A DNA stretch of 64,000 nucleotides from NCBI RefSeq assembly GCF_900094835.1, contig NZ_FMAO01000006.1, positions 1 through 64,000 of the forward strand, in the 5' to 3' direction. The notes beneath the pieces are model-generated. The model searched no databases. It was not told where the DNA came from and worked only from the letters and a program-made list of their open reading frames with translations. This document shows, piece by piece, positions 35,476 through 44,439 of this stretch (position 1 is the stretch's first letter; each line of letters starts with the position of its first letter). The position numbers and the translations under genes are program-made. Source of the stretch: Weissella bombi. GTDB lineage: Bacteria; Bacillota; Bacilli; Lactobacillales; Lactobacillaceae.

Positions 35476-35865
35476 ATGTGGATCACGCTATTTGTAATTA
35501 TTTTAGTTTGGCTATTGTGGATCGTTGGTAGTCGTATTTGGACTAACAGTATGTTAAAACAATCGGCGACAGTATTATCAAGTGAGGATTTTGAGTCACA
35601 AAGTCATGGTCATGATATTGTTGATATTCGCGAACCAGCAAAGTTTAAGTCAAAGCACATCTTTGGTGCCCGTAACATTCAATATATGTTACTAAAAGAA
35701 AATCATGCTGCATTACGTAAAGATAAGCCTGTTTTTCTTTATGATGAAAATGGGCAATTCGTTGCTCGTATTGCTAAGATTTTGCACAAAGATGGTTATA
35801 ATCAAGTGAATGTATTAAAGGGTGGCTTTAACACTTACAAAGGTAAAGTAAAGTCAAATCAATAA
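35476..35865 (+). CDS. Membrane-anchored rhodanese-like protein lacking the active-site Cys
   Basis: A 129-residue protein. One membrane helix covers residues ~3-19. A rhodanese fold follows: DIVDIREPAKFKSKHIFGARNI, then PVFLYDENGQFVARIAKIL, then GYNQVNVLKGGF. Active sulfurtransferases have Cys at the start of the active loop; here that position is Asp90, so sulfur transfer is unlikely. It resembles the YqhL-like group. The biological role is unknown. Confidence 0.85.
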   Translation: MWITLFVIILVWLLWIVGSRIWTNSMLKQSATVLSSEDFESQSHGHDIVDIREPAKFKSKHIFGARNIQYMLLKENHAALRKDKPVFLYDENGQFVARIAKILHKDGYNQVNVLKGGFNTYKGKVKSNQ

Positions 35866-35871
35866 TAAATG

Positions 35872-35931
35872 AAAAACCAGTTAGATGGGTTAAGCAGTTA
35901 TGCTTAATGATTCATCTAGCTGGTTTTTTGA
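35872..35931. terminator. Bidirectional terminator between the rhodanese-like and DUF3042 genes
   Basis: AAAACCAG-TAGATG pairs with CATCTA-CTGGTTTT, enclosing a further small hairpin (TTAAGCAGTTATGCTTAA). Confidence 0.8.
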
Positions 35932-35948
35932 TATGATATAAGTAGTAA

Positions 35949-36131
35949 TTAGAAACGGTTACCGTGTGATTGTGCAGCCTTACGAGCAGAGTTGCGTTCA
36001 GTTTCTTCAAACTTTGCTTCCTCTTGTTCAATTGGCTCAACTGCGACTTTGTGGAAAGTCACTGCCGTAGCTGCGGCGGCAGCAATTGTACCGATAACGC
36101 CTGTTAGAAGTCCCGCCCCAAATTTGTTCAT
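35949..36131 (-). CDS. DUF3042-family small membrane protein
   Basis: A 60-residue protein with one Ala/Gly-rich membrane helix (about residues 5-27) and a charged tail rich in Glu, Lys and Arg. The pattern MNKFGAGLLTGVIGTIAAAAATAVTF...EPIEQEE matches DUF3042, a Lactobacillales family of unknown function. AGGAGGAG precedes the ATG. Confidence 0.8.
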   Translation of the reverse strand: MNKFGAGLLTGVIGTIAAAAATAVTFHKVAVEPIEQEEAKFEETERNSARKAAQSHGNRF

Positions 36132-36204
36132 GTTATTCTCCTCCTAATATTTGTTAAAATTATTTTAACATATTTACAACCATTTAATAAATAGAGGTAT
36201 TAAA

Positions 36205-36834
36205 ATGCAATTGCCAAAAAAGACTGTTATTGCTCATCGTGGTGTGCATGATCATGGAACACCAGAAAATTCAATTTTAGCGTTTCAACGAGCTATTGAT
36301 ATTGAAGCGGATGGCTTGGAAATTGATGTGCAATTAAGTAATAATCGATTAGTTCTGAAACATGATATTAATGATGAATCAACAGAAGAATTACCAACGT
36401 TTGATGATTTTTTAACGTTAATTCAACAAACAAAATATCAAGGATTTTTATTAATTGAATTAAAAGGGGCTGAGGGAGCTCAGCAGTTATATCAAGCACT
36501 GATTACACGTCATTTACCTAATCCGGTAATGTTGCAATCATTTTGGGAACGACCATTACGTGAATGGCGTGTGTTGGATAAAGAAATATCAATTGGTTAT
36601 TTACGGCATTATCCTAATCGTAAATGTTGGCAACTGGCTAAAGAACATGTCATACAACAGGTCAATTTAGATTATCGGTATTTGCCATTACGCATTCTAG
36701 TACCGTGGTGGTTACCGACCTATTGGTGGACAATTAATCGTCCAACTGTAACGTGGATATTGATGCATTTACCAGTGGCAGCGGTGATTACAGATAATGT
36801 TAAGCAAGCAGTTAAATATCAAAAAGGAAATTAA
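36205..36834 (+). CDS. Glycerophosphodiester phosphodiesterase
   Basis: A 209-residue GDPD enzyme that releases glycerol 3-phosphate from glycerophosphodiesters. The catalytic His and metal ligands are visible in IAHRGVHDHGTPENS, EADGLEIDVQL and LKHDI; ELKG follows. It is a little shorter than typical (~240) because the loop after the metal site is compact. No signal peptide is present, so it is cytoplasmic. miaA begins two bases after its stop. Confidence 0.9.
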   Translation: MQLPKKTVIAHRGVHDHGTPENSILAFQRAIDIEADGLEIDVQLSNNRLVLKHDINDESTEELPTFDDFLTLIQQTKYQGFLLIELKGAEGAQQLYQALITRHLPNPVMLQSFWERPLREWRVLDKEISIGYLRHYPNRKCWQLAKEHVIQQVNLDYRYLPLRILVPWWLPTYWWTINRPTVTWILMHLPVAAVITDNVKQAVKYQKGN

Positions 36835-36836
36835 TT

Positions 36837-37760
36837 ATGCAAAAACTTGTTGTCATTGTTGGTCCTACGGCTGTTGGAAAAACAGCTTTATCATTAAAAA
36901 TTGCGCAAAAATATAATGGGGAAATTGTTTCAGGCGATTCTATGCAAATATATCGTGGGTTAGATATTGGTACTGCTAAAGCAACTCCAGAAGAGCAAGC
37001 ACAGGTACCACATCATTTGATTGACATTGCAGACCCAACTGAAAATTATTCGGCAGCAAAGTTCGTAGAGGCTGCACAAAAAGCAATTGATGATATTGCT
37101 AATCGAGGTAAATTACCCATTTTAGTCGGAGGTACTGGATTTTATGTGCAGGCATTGTTGGGTGATCGTCCGCTAGCAGTGTTGCCGGATATTGATGACC
37201 CCGATTTTGTATCACATTGGACGCAGGTTGCCCATGAGCAAGGTGAAGAAAAAGTTCGAGCAGCTTTAAAAAAAGTTGATGCAATTAGCGAAGCACGAAT
37301 TTTACCAGGCCAAATTCGTCGCTTGGTGAGAGCACTATTAATTAGTACACATATTGGAAAACCATTTTCATCATTACAACCGGAACCTAAGAGACGTTAT
37401 GATGCACTAATTATTGGGTTAACGACTGAACGTCAACTTTTGTATGAGCGTATTAATAAACGAGTGGACTTAATGATGACGGCCGGTATTTTAGATGAAG
37501 CACGATTTGTTCAAACGTTGCCGGCGGATACTACGGCGCAACGAGCGATTGGTTATAAGGAGTTGTTTGATTATTTGACGGGGACTGGTAGCTACGAGGA
37601 CGCGGTTGCTAAGTTAAAACGTAATTCACGACGGTATGCTAAACGTCAGATGACTTGGTTTAATAATCAGTTTACTGACATAAATTGGTACGACTTGATA
37701 CAAACACCTGACCAACTAGACCAAATTGTGTACCAATTAAACCAATTTATGTCAGAATAG
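36837..37760 (+). CDS. miaA: tRNA dimethylallyltransferase
   Basis: A 307-residue enzyme that adds a dimethylallyl group to A37 of tRNAs reading UNN codons. The P-loop is VGPTAVGKTALS, then GDSMQIYRGLDIGTAKAT and VGGTGFYVQALL, and the tRNA-binding QRAIGYKE and RNSRRYAKRQMTWF at the C-terminus. Length is standard. miaA followed by glnR-glnA is common in Firmicutes. Confidence 0.97.
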   Translation: MQKLVVIVGPTAVGKTALSLKIAQKYNGEIVSGDSMQIYRGLDIGTAKATPEEQAQVPHHLIDIADPTENYSAAKFVEAAQKAIDDIANRGKLPILVGGTGFYVQALLGDRPLAVLPDIDDPDFVSHWTQVAHEQGEEKVRAALKKVDAISEARILPGQIRRLVRALLISTHIGKPFSSLQPEPKRRYDALIIGLTTERQLLYERINKRVDLMMTAGILDEARFVQTLPADTTAQRAIGYKELFDYLTGTGSYEDAVAKLKRNSRRYAKRQMTWFNNQFTDINWYDLIQTPDQLDQIVYQLNQFMSE

Positions 37761-37766
37761 CTGACA
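37750..37766 (+). promoter_or_regulatory. GlnR operator
   Basis: TGTCA-GAATAGC-TGACA matches TGTNA-N7-TNACA exactly. It overlaps the miaA stop codon and lies just upstream of a possible promoter (TTCATT 37773-37778, 17-base spacer, TATTAT 37796-37801). Confidence 0.8.
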
Positions 37767-37825
37767 TTAAAGTTCATTTGTGTAACCGATAGTGGTATTA
37801 TGCTAATCATAGGGAGGTCGGTGAT

Positions 37826-38173
37826 ATGAGTGGACGAGAATTGCGACGTGATTTGGCTGTCTTACCGATGAGTGTTGTACGTGAATTGACGGGTTTAACA
37901 GATCGCCAAGTTCGCTATTATGATCAGCAAGGTTTAGTTGAACCACAAAGAGGTGCAGGTAAACAACGTCGATTTTCTTTAGATGATGTTGATCGTCTAC
38001 TCCAAATTGCTGAGTATTTAGATGCAGGCTATACAGTAGCGGAAATTCGAGAAGTTGATGAGAAAAAGCTTCGTAAGCAAAAAAATACGGCACCTTCCGA
38101 AGAGAATTTACGCCATATGTTAGCAGATGAACTATTGAACATAGGCCGTTTTAATGGACAGCAGAAATTTTAA
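37826..38173 (+). CDS. glnR: Nitrogen regulator GlnR (MerR family)
   Basis: A 115-residue repressor of nitrogen genes. The MerR-type winged helix is [43 protein letters not shown]. The short C-terminal tail ([19 protein letters not shown]) is the segment that, in B. subtilis, contacts feedback-inhibited glutamine synthetase. GGGAGG precedes the ATG. The stop lies 34 bases before the glnA start. The perfect GlnR operator upstream indicates autoregulation. Confidence 0.95.
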   Translation: MSGRELRRDLAVLPMSVVRELTGLTDRQVRYYDQQGLVEPQRGAGKQRRFSLDDVDRLLQIAEYLDAGYTVAEIREVDEKKLRKQKNTAPSEENLRHMLADELLNIGRFNGQQKF

Positions 38174-38207
38174 AAGTGGTATACAGGATAAAGGAGACGT
38201 AAGTTTA

Positions 38208-39554
38208 ATGGTACGTAGAGCATATACAAAAGATGATATCCGACAGAAAATCGCAGATGAAAATGTTGAGTTTTTGCGCTTGCAATTCTCAGATGTTTTT
38301 GGAACAATCAAGAACGTTGAAGTACCTGTTTCACAATTAGAAAAAGTACTATCAAATAATTTGATGTTTGATGGTTCATCAATTGAAGGGTTTGTACGTA
38401 TTGAAGAATCAGATATGTATCTATATCCTGATTTAGCAACTTTCATGATTTTCCCATGGGCAACTGATGAACACGGTGGTAAAGTGGCACGATTGATTGC
38501 CGACATTTACACTGTAGATCGTGAACCATTTGCTGGTGACCCACGTAGTAATTTAAAGCGTGTGCTTAAGCAGATGACTGACGATGGTTTTACAAAGTTT
38601 AATATTGGAACTGAACCTGAATTTTTCCTTCTTAAATTAGATGAGAATGGTAAGCCAACAATGAACTTAAATGATAAGGGTGGCTACTTTGACTTGGCAC
38701 CATTAGACATGGGTGAAAACACACGTCGTGAAATCGTCCTTGAAATGGAAAAGATGGGCTTTGAGGTTGAGGCAGCTCACCACGAAGTTGCTCCAGGACA
38801 ACATGAAGTTGATTTTAAGTATGCCGAAGCTCTAGATGCAGCTGATAATATCCAAACATTTAAGTTAATTGTTAAGACAATTGCCCGTAAGCATGGGTTG
38901 TATGCAACATTCTTGCCAAAGCCTATTTCAGGTATTAACGGTAACGGTATGCACGTTAATATGTCATTGTTTACTGATGAAGGTAATGTTTTCTATGATG
39001 AGAATGGTGAATTACAACTTTCAGAGACAGCTTACCACTTCTTAGGTGGTGTATTGGAACACGCTGCTAATTTCACAGCTATTACTAATCCAACAGTTAA
39101 CTCATACAAGCGTTTGACACCTGGTTATGAGGCACCTGTATATGTTGCTTGGTCAGGTTCAAACCGTTCACCAATGGTCCGCGTGCCAGCTTCTCGTGGT
39201 AATTCAACACGTTTGGAGTTGCGTTCTGTTGATCCAACTGCTAACCCATACTTGGCCTTTGCTGCAGTTTTGGCTGCTGGTCTTGATGGTATCGAGCATA
39301 AGTTGGAGCCAAATCACGCAGTTGACCGTAACATCTACTTGATGGATGAGGGTGAGCGTCGTCGTGCAGGCATCACTGATTTGCCTGATACACTACTAGA
39401 AGCTGTTGCTAAACTACAAGACGATGAGACTATTCAAAAAGCTATCGGTGAACATATGTCACGTACTTTTGTTGATGCTAAGCGTCTTGAATATCAAGCT
39501 TACCGTCGTGAAGTTTCACAATGGGAAATTGATAATTACTTAGAACAATACTAA
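38208..39554 (+). CDS. glnA: Glutamine synthetase type I-alpha
   Basis: A 448-residue enzyme joining ammonia to glutamate. Active-site segments: [50 protein letters not shown] and [34 protein letters not shown]. The length and the absence of an adenylylation loop place it in the GSI-alpha group, controlled through feedback inhibition and GlnR. ATG 38208 follows AAAGGAG; an earlier in-frame start overlapping glnR is unlikely. Confidence 0.97.
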   Translation: MVRRAYTKDDIRQKIADENVEFLRLQFSDVFGTIKNVEVPVSQLEKVLSNNLMFDGSSIEGFVRIEESDMYLYPDLATFMIFPWATDEHGGKVARLIADIYTVDREPFAGDPRSNLKRVLKQMTDDGFTKFNIGTEPEFFLLKLDENGKPTMNLNDKGGYFDLAPLDMGENTRREIVLEMEKMGFEVEAAHHEVAPGQHEVDFKYAEALDAADNIQTFKLIVKTIARKHGLYATFLPKPISGINGNGMHVNMSLFTDEGNVFYDENGELQLSETAYHFLGGVLEHAANFTAITNPTVNSYKRLTPGYEAPVYVAWSGSNRSPMVRVPASRGNSTRLELRSVDPTANPYLAFAAVLAAGLDGIEHKLEPNHAVDRNIYLMDEGERRRAGITDLPDTLLEAVAKLQDDETIQKAIGEHMSRTFVDAKRLEYQAYRREVSQWEIDNYLEQY

Positions 39555-39572
39555 AATTTCTTAAAAACTTAT

Positions 39573-39616
39573 AAAACAACGCTAACTTAGTCTTAAGTAG
39601 CGTTGTTTTTTGCATT
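39573..39616 (+). terminator. Rho-independent terminator of glnRA
   Basis: AAAACAACGCTA pairs with TAGCGTTGTTTT, followed by Ts. Confidence 0.9.
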
Positions 39617-39694
39617 ATCGTTGTATGATAGTAATAGGTGGTATTTTATTTGCCATCATTTATAATTAATATAATAAAAATAGGAGGGGTTGAG

Positions 39695-40573
39695 ATGGAA
39701 AGTACGCCATATATTCAGACAGATTTACCGTCAGATCAATCCGCATTACAACAAAAGTTACAAACAAAGTTAGATTATTTAGCAGATATTCAAGCTGCGG
39801 TTGTATCGGGGGATGATCGCAAAATTTATGAACTACTTGATAATCAAAAGTATGATTTAAAGGTACGTCATGAATCAGAAACAGAGTCTAATCGACAACT
39901 ATCAACATTAGTGGATGATATCAAAGATGAGCTAAGTCATCATTTGGGACAGAAACTAATTAGTTACTTATCAAAGACATTCCCATTTTTCTATTATGAA
40001 GAAACACAATTGGGTGTTTTTCAGTTGTATTTTGGAAATTGGTGGGATCGTCGTCATTTCGGAATTTTAGATCCATTGGCTGTTAATTTTATTTTTGATG
40101 ACGATGAATATGAAAAGCTGGTCAAGGCAGTTAGTTTGGCTGAACGTGGACAACGTTATAATGCTCAAGTAATCGAAGATACTACACGAGCAAATGAGAC
40201 TTTGCAAAAAATTGTGGATGGTCAAAATCAACGTGATGCTGAACGAACACAGTTATTAGCGCAGTTGTCTAGTAAAGAAGAACGCGGTGGCCTATTTGGA
40301 AACCGTGGTCAGTCTGAACAACGTGAAGTGCTAAAAGAAAGGTTAAAGGATTTGGATGCCGCCGATGCTAAGGCGCAAACTGTTCCTGCATTAATTGCTG
40401 AGAATAATGCACAAATTTTGAACTACTCAAAGGAAGATACAATTTTAATTTATGAGCAACGTGCTATTACAGATGCGTTTGGTTCTTTTGATAGCTTCCA
40501 ACAAGCAGTTGTTAATTTATATGAAAGTTATGTATCAAATTTAGCAGCTACTTCTGAGCAAGGAGGCGCTTAA
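39695..40573 (+). CDS. Unknown protein A of a three-gene operon
   Basis: A 292-residue, highly charged cytoplasmic protein. I do not recognise the family. Residues ~15-85 are mostly helical and charged. A central aromatic stretch follows (LSKTFPFFYYEETQLGVFQLYFGNWWDRRHFGILDPLAVNF, residues ~93-135). A probable coiled-coil spans ~150-235 (Gln/Glu/Arg rich), then a helical end. There is no signal peptide and no visible nucleotide-binding motif. ATG 39695 follows AGGAGGGG, and a TATAAT lies at 39661-39666. The next gene starts two bases after the stop. Confidence 0.75.
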   Translation: MESTPYIQTDLPSDQSALQQKLQTKLDYLADIQAAVVSGDDRKIYELLDNQKYDLKVRHESETESNRQLSTLVDDIKDELSHHLGQKLISYLSKTFPFFYYEETQLGVFQLYFGNWWDRRHFGILDPLAVNFIFDDDEYEKLVKAVSLAERGQRYNAQVIEDTTRANETLQKIVDGQNQRDAERTQLLAQLSSKEERGGLFGNRGQSEQREVLKERLKDLDAADAKAQTVPALIAENNAQILNYSKEDTILIYEQRAITDAFGSFDSFQQAVVNLYESYVSNLAATSEQGGA

Positions 40574-40574
40574 T

Positions 40575-41612
40575 ATGACAAAACATCTACAACAACGTGT
40601 TAATTCATACGTCAATTTGCTTGCAAATGATATTGGTCGTATTCAAGAGTTATTGGCACAAGTTAACGAGTTGGTAAGTGCTGATAATCCTAAAAAAGTT
40701 CACTTATTAGCTCAGCAGTTAACGACTGCTTCTTTGGATACAGAGTGGGTTGTTGCACCACGTCAGTATTCGCAAGCTGATTGGTATATGCTTGCTTTTG
40801 ATCGCTTATTAGGATTTGCTGGAGTGGCGGCTTATGATATTTTGACGCCAGCAGAACGAGAAGAATTGACGTTAGTATTTCCTGATTTAGATGAGCCAGC
40901 AACTTTTGAATTTGAGGTTAATCATGATGATAATGGTGGGGCTTATTTTACTGAATTAGGAACAGGTAATCGTCTATTTTACTGGTCATTGACGCGTCGT
41001 CAAATTTATTTCAGCGCTGATGCTATTACGGATTTGTTAGTTGCAAACTTCCGTAAGAAGACAACTGCTGCCCGCATTCGTCCAGTTGCCAGTTTACTAA
41101 CAGCATTTGGTCGCTACATGGAAGCAGAGTTTGGTTATCAAGTTGATTACAATATTTTAGAAACACAAGATGATTTCTTGTATCCGTTAAAGCAAAAAGA
41201 GATGCCAGCAGGTATGCTAGATCGCTTATTTGTTTTGTCAGCTGATTCAAATTATTTCTTACAGGCTATTCCAAATGGTGCAGGCCTTGTATTAAATAAT
41301 GGGGTTGAGGTACGAGTGTTTTATGTGAATGATCCTTCAGTACAAGATGCACAACGGTGGCATTTCCAAGTAGTTGATGGACAGGATGCGATTTCATGGT
41401 TAGATGTTTTGTTGGATTATGATTTTATTGGTGCGTGGTATCTCGGAGAACGCCGTTATTTGGCTATTGAAAGTGAACCGCTTGTATTTCAAGAACAAAT
41501 TCAAGAACAAATAAGTGAAAGTGTGCCAACACCACATGCTGAAAGTGAAAAAAACGTTAAATCTGTTAAACCTGAGGTGCTAATGCCTAAACAAGCTGAG
41601 GAGTTATCATAA
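40575..41612 (+). CDS. Unknown protein B of a three-gene operon
   Basis: A 345-residue soluble protein of no family I recognise. Residues 1-150 are alpha/beta with many aromatic residues (WYMLAFDRLLGFAGVAAYDIL, NRLFYWSLTRRQIYF). The middle has IRPVASLLTAFGRYMEAEFGYQ. The last ~45 residues are a Gln/Glu/Ser/Lys-rich, probably disordered tail. AAGGAGG within the end of the previous gene serves the ATG, and gene C begins at the base after this stop, so the three products are probably made in fixed proportion. Confidence 0.75.
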   Translation: MTKHLQQRVNSYVNLLANDIGRIQELLAQVNELVSADNPKKVHLLAQQLTTASLDTEWVVAPRQYSQADWYMLAFDRLLGFAGVAAYDILTPAEREELTLVFPDLDEPATFEFEVNHDDNGGAYFTELGTGNRLFYWSLTRRQIYFSADAITDLLVANFRKKTTAARIRPVASLLTAFGRYMEAEFGYQVDYNILETQDDFLYPLKQKEMPAGMLDRLFVLSADSNYFLQAIPNGAGLVLNNGVEVRVFYVNDPSVQDAQRWHFQVVDGQDAISWLDVLLDYDFIGAWYLGERRYLAIESEPLVFQEQIQEQISESVPTPHAESEKNVKSVKPEVLMPKQAEELS

Positions 41613-42137
41613 ATGCCAGAGTTAGATATTGCACAGTATTTAAGGCAAGCTAGGGATCTGTCGCATGTCATTAGTAATCAGTGGGAGATGCCAATTGGAC
41701 CGAAGCAAGTGTTATTAAATGATTATTTGAATTTGGATGTTACATTAAGTAAACTGATTATGGCAACTCAGGCAGTTATGATTAATGTGCCTAGTGAATC
41801 TGTAACTCGTGATGAGAATGAAATTAGTGATTTGTATGCACAAGCATTGGTTCAGTTTTTGACGATTAGTTTAAAGCAACAGTGGACCCACTTAATGGTT
41901 ATGACGGATGAGGATATTGCACAATTTAAAAGATTTCCGCAACGTCATCTAGCACATCAGTACATGGGTATTAAAACGATGCTATTGAATAGCTATCATC
42001 AAAAACGACAGGGTGACTTTTCACATGCTTGGCGTTCTTTTCTGAAATTAGGATTAGTCGAGCTACAATTGACACAAAATACAATTGATAAGACAGTTCG
42101 AAAAATTTTAATGACAAGTACGCTTGATTCATTATGA
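41613..42137 (+). CDS. Unknown protein C of a three-gene operon
   Basis: A 174-residue, mostly helical soluble protein with no recognised family. Features: IAQYLRQARDLSHVISNQWEMPIG at the N-terminus, LFLTISLKQQWTHLM-like helices in the middle and a basic, amphipathic end (QKRQGDFSHAWRSFLKLGLVELQL). GAGGAG precedes the ATG. The promoter of the tRNA-Arg gene overlaps its last codons (42124-42152). Confidence 0.7.
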   Translation: MPELDIAQYLRQARDLSHVISNQWEMPIGPKQVLLNDYLNLDVTLSKLIMATQAVMINVPSESVTRDENEISDLYAQALVQFLTISLKQQWTHLMVMTDEDIAQFKRFPQRHLAHQYMGIKTMLLNSYHQKRQGDFSHAWRSFLKLGLVELQLTQNTIDKTVRKILMTSTLDSL

Positions 42138-42152
42138 AAATAAACGTACAAT
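42124..42152 (+). promoter_or_regulatory. tRNA-Arg promoter
   Basis: TTGATT (42124-42129) and TACAAT (42147-42152) with a 17-base spacer. It overlaps the end of unknown gene C. Confidence 0.7.
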
Positions 42153-42191
42153 AGATAAGGCGGATGCATATTCGTAGTATCTATTGTGTAT

Positions 42192-42265
42192 GCAACTGTA
42201 GCACAACTGGATAGTGCACTCGGTTTCTACCCGAGAGGTTGTGGGTTCGACTCCCACCAGTTGCA
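42192..42265 (+). tRNA. tRNA-Arg (anticodon UCU)
   Basis: A complete cloverleaf: acceptor GCAACTG/CAGTTGC, D-stem GCAC/GTGC with GG in the loop, anticodon stem CTCGG/CCGAG around TTTCTAC (anticodon TCT at 42226-42228), five-base variable loop, T-stem GTGGG/CCCAC with TTCGACT loop, discriminator A. CCA is not encoded. It reads AGA (and AGG) codons. Confidence 0.95.
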
Positions 42266-42267
42266 TT

Positions 42268-42315
42268 AAAAAAGTCCTATAAACGTTGATTAACAGCGCT
42301 TATAGGACTTTTTTT
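42268..42315. terminator. Bidirectional terminator after tRNA-Arg
   Basis: AAAAAAGTCCTATAA-CG pairs with CG-TTATAGGACTTTTTT. It serves the tRNA on one strand and the GT-C-like gene, whose stop codon overlaps it, on the other. Confidence 0.88.
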
Positions 42316-44113
42316 ATTTTGTCGTATCAATATTGTAAGTATTTAATTTTTTCGTGCGAAGTGTAATCGATAATAAGAAAACTATTAAGAATAACCAGCT
42401 CAAGTCAGAGAATATAATTAATAACGTCGATAGTTTAGTTGATTCATATTGTAAAGTAAGTTCATTGTAACCTTTAATGCCATGGACCTTTATCGTGCCA
42501 ATTGCTGTTTTGGCAATTGTGGCTGCTTTTAATTGCTGGTGATTAAATCGTACCTGTGTATTTTCATAGACAAAAGCAGGTATTTCAATATCATGTCGTT
42601 GGTTTTGATGCCAAGAAATACTTAGCACGCCATGAGTTAGGACTTTCTTTGTAAAGAGGCTATGTTTTTCTGAAACTTGAGCAGTGTATAAATTATAGTA
42701 GTCTAAATAATGATTAACTTTATTAATCGGTAAATAATCTGGTGTTGTACGATCAACTGTATTTATAAACTGGCTTAAATCCTTATTGTGCCAAGCCGGC
42801 ATAAGATCAACAACAGTATTAACAGGGTGCCCGTTTATTGGATGCAATATTAAGTCCTTTTGATTAATAGCACCACTTTGGGCAAGTGTTGTTGTATTTT
42901 TTGTATTCATAATGACGTTGTTTGATACGGATCCAGTTAGACTGATAGTGCTAGCTATTGCCAATATTGTCACAATAAATGTCATAGTAGTATTTACATT
43001 GAAGGTAACGGTTGTTACTAATTCTTTAATAGCTAGTGTTGTACCTAATAGGATGAATATTTCACCAACCAATGTAAATCGAAACGAGAATTGTAGGAAA
43101 TTCATTATTTGTGGCAAATGTGCTTGAATTGATGACCAAGGTGTTAAATCACTACCTAATGTAAAGTAGACGAGACCGGAAATAATCAGAATTCTGCTGA
43201 GGATACTTAAACGTTTCCAAAATAAAATAATTATTCCTAGACCAATAATAGCTAAAATAGCTAGAATGTTTTCAACTATTGAAATGTGATTCCCAAGCAG
43301 TGGTACACCACTAGTTGATAGAAAATTAAATGGATTAAAAATGTTGGCTGTTACATCAATTGAAGTTGGTGGAACTAGTGTATTATGACCTGCTATTTGT
43401 ATGTAGGGTAAGATGGTATTTAAGCATAAAATAATTGCCGTAAAAATGGCAGTTATTAAATACTTAACCATTGCAATCTTGTGTTGGGTTTTGATAAAAC
43501 CGATAATGAATGGCGCAATTAGTACAGGAATTGCAAATGACGCACTCAACAGGTGTCCTTGAACTTGTAAGCTAACAGCTAATGCTAGCAATATTGCATT
43601 TTTGAATTTAACATTGCCTTGTAACATGTCAATCATTGGTAAAATAATTAAAGGTAATAGTGCCAAGCCAATTGATCGCCAACCTGATACAATAAGAAAA
43701 GATCCGATAGCATTGGAAGCTAAATAAATAACGCCTAAACCGATACTTATACTTTTATTAAAGCCAATTTTTGTCGATACATAGTAGGTTGTTAAACCGG
43801 CTAAAAATAAGACTAAAATATTGATAATAATTTGAAACTTTAACCAAGAACCGGCTACTAATAAAATGATGCTCAACAAGTAGGTTAGAAAGGGACTATA
43901 TAATGCATTGACAATTCGTCCGGATTGCTGGAATGAATATAAATTAAGCATTGAAAAGTTTAAATGTTTAATTTGCATTGCACTTTCGTATAGACGACCA
44001 TAATGGAAGTACCCATCGACACCTAAGACGGGTGTTTTATTTAATATAATCGGACTAGTAATAAAAATGGCAACTACTAAAAAGATAAATATTGGTTTCA
44101 CATGTTTTTTCAT
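42314..44113 (-). CDS. Polytopic membrane protein, GT-C-like (6-pyruvoyl-tetrahydropterin synthase-related domain)
   Basis: A 599-residue protein with about eleven membrane helices in the first ~390 residues, an extracellular domain of ~160 residues and a final helix. After helix 1 it has LGVDGYFHYGRLYESAMQ, which resembles the acidic/His loop of GT-C glycosyltransferases. The family is usually annotated as PTPS-related membrane protein, a name that does not describe its function. A role in envelope glycosylation is inferred. AGAGGAT precedes the ATG. No partner gene is adjacent. Confidence 0.75.
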   Translation of the reverse strand: MKKHVKPIFIFLVVAIFITSPIILNKTPVLGVDGYFHYGRLYESAMQIKHLNFSMLNLYSFQQSGRIVNALYSPFLTYLLSIILLVAGSWLKFQIIINILVLFLAGLTTYYVSTKIGFNKSISIGLGVIYLASNAIGSFLIVSGWRSIGLALLPLIILPMIDMLQGNVKFKNAILLALAVSLQVQGHLLSASFAIPVLIAPFIIGFIKTQHKIAMVKYLITAIFTAIILCLNTILPYIQIAGHNTLVPPTSIDVTANIFNPFNFLSTSGVPLLGNHISIVENILAILAIIGLGIIILFWKRLSILSRILIISGLVYFTLGSDLTPWSSIQAHLPQIMNFLQFSFRFTLVGEIFILLGTTLAIKELVTTVTFNVNTTMTFIVTILAIASTISLTGSVSNNVIMNTKNTTTLAQSGAINQKDLILHPINGHPVNTVVDLMPAWHNKDLSQFINTVDRTTPDYLPINKVNHYLDYYNLYTAQVSEKHSLFTKKVLTHGVLSISWHQNQRHDIEIPAFVYENTQVRFNHQQLKAATIAKTAIGTIKVHGIKGYNELTLQYESTKLSTLLIIFSDLSWLFLIVFLLSITLRTKKLNTYNIDTTK

Positions 44114-44280
44114 GATAATCCTCTAAAATATTATTTGATTACAATATAGCACATAAATCTAGTTTATTTTGTTACAAAATAAAATGTTTTGAGAATGTAA
44201 CTGCTAAAAAGCAATCTTAATGTGGTTATTTAGCATCTGCATTATTAAAAATATTAATACCATGAATTACGATGTTATGA

Positions 44281-44309
44281 TTGAATTTCATTGGCCATTA
44301 GGTTATAAT
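44281..44309 (+). promoter_or_regulatory. rplU-rpmA promoter
   Basis: TTGAAT (44281-44286) and TATAAT (44304-44309) with a 17-base spacer. Of the ~325 bases between the GT-C-like gene and rplU, 44114-44280 shows nothing else recognisable. Confidence 0.75.
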
Positions 44310-44315
44310 ATCTTA

Positions 44316-44439
44316 TGTTGTGTTTGTGGTATCTCACAAACTGCAACCACTCATGACCTGTATTAAGTGATTATTTTGATCCGCGGGTATTGGTGAGTCT
44401 AAGTTTTTACAAAAATTTTTTATGGAGGTCTACAGACTC
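44316..44439 (+). promoter_or_regulatory. Ribosomal protein L21 leader RNA
   Basis: A ~120-base untranslated leader with local pairing (TTTGTGGTATCTCACAAA and others). It sits directly before rplU, where Firmicutes carry the L21 leader thought to mediate autoregulation. The call rests on position and partial structure only. Confidence 0.5.

Noticed and set aside
37781-37801. A second cre- or GlnR-like sequence (TGTAACCGATAG...) before glnR
   Set aside because: The second half does not match either consensus. Only the site at 37750-37766 is a full match.
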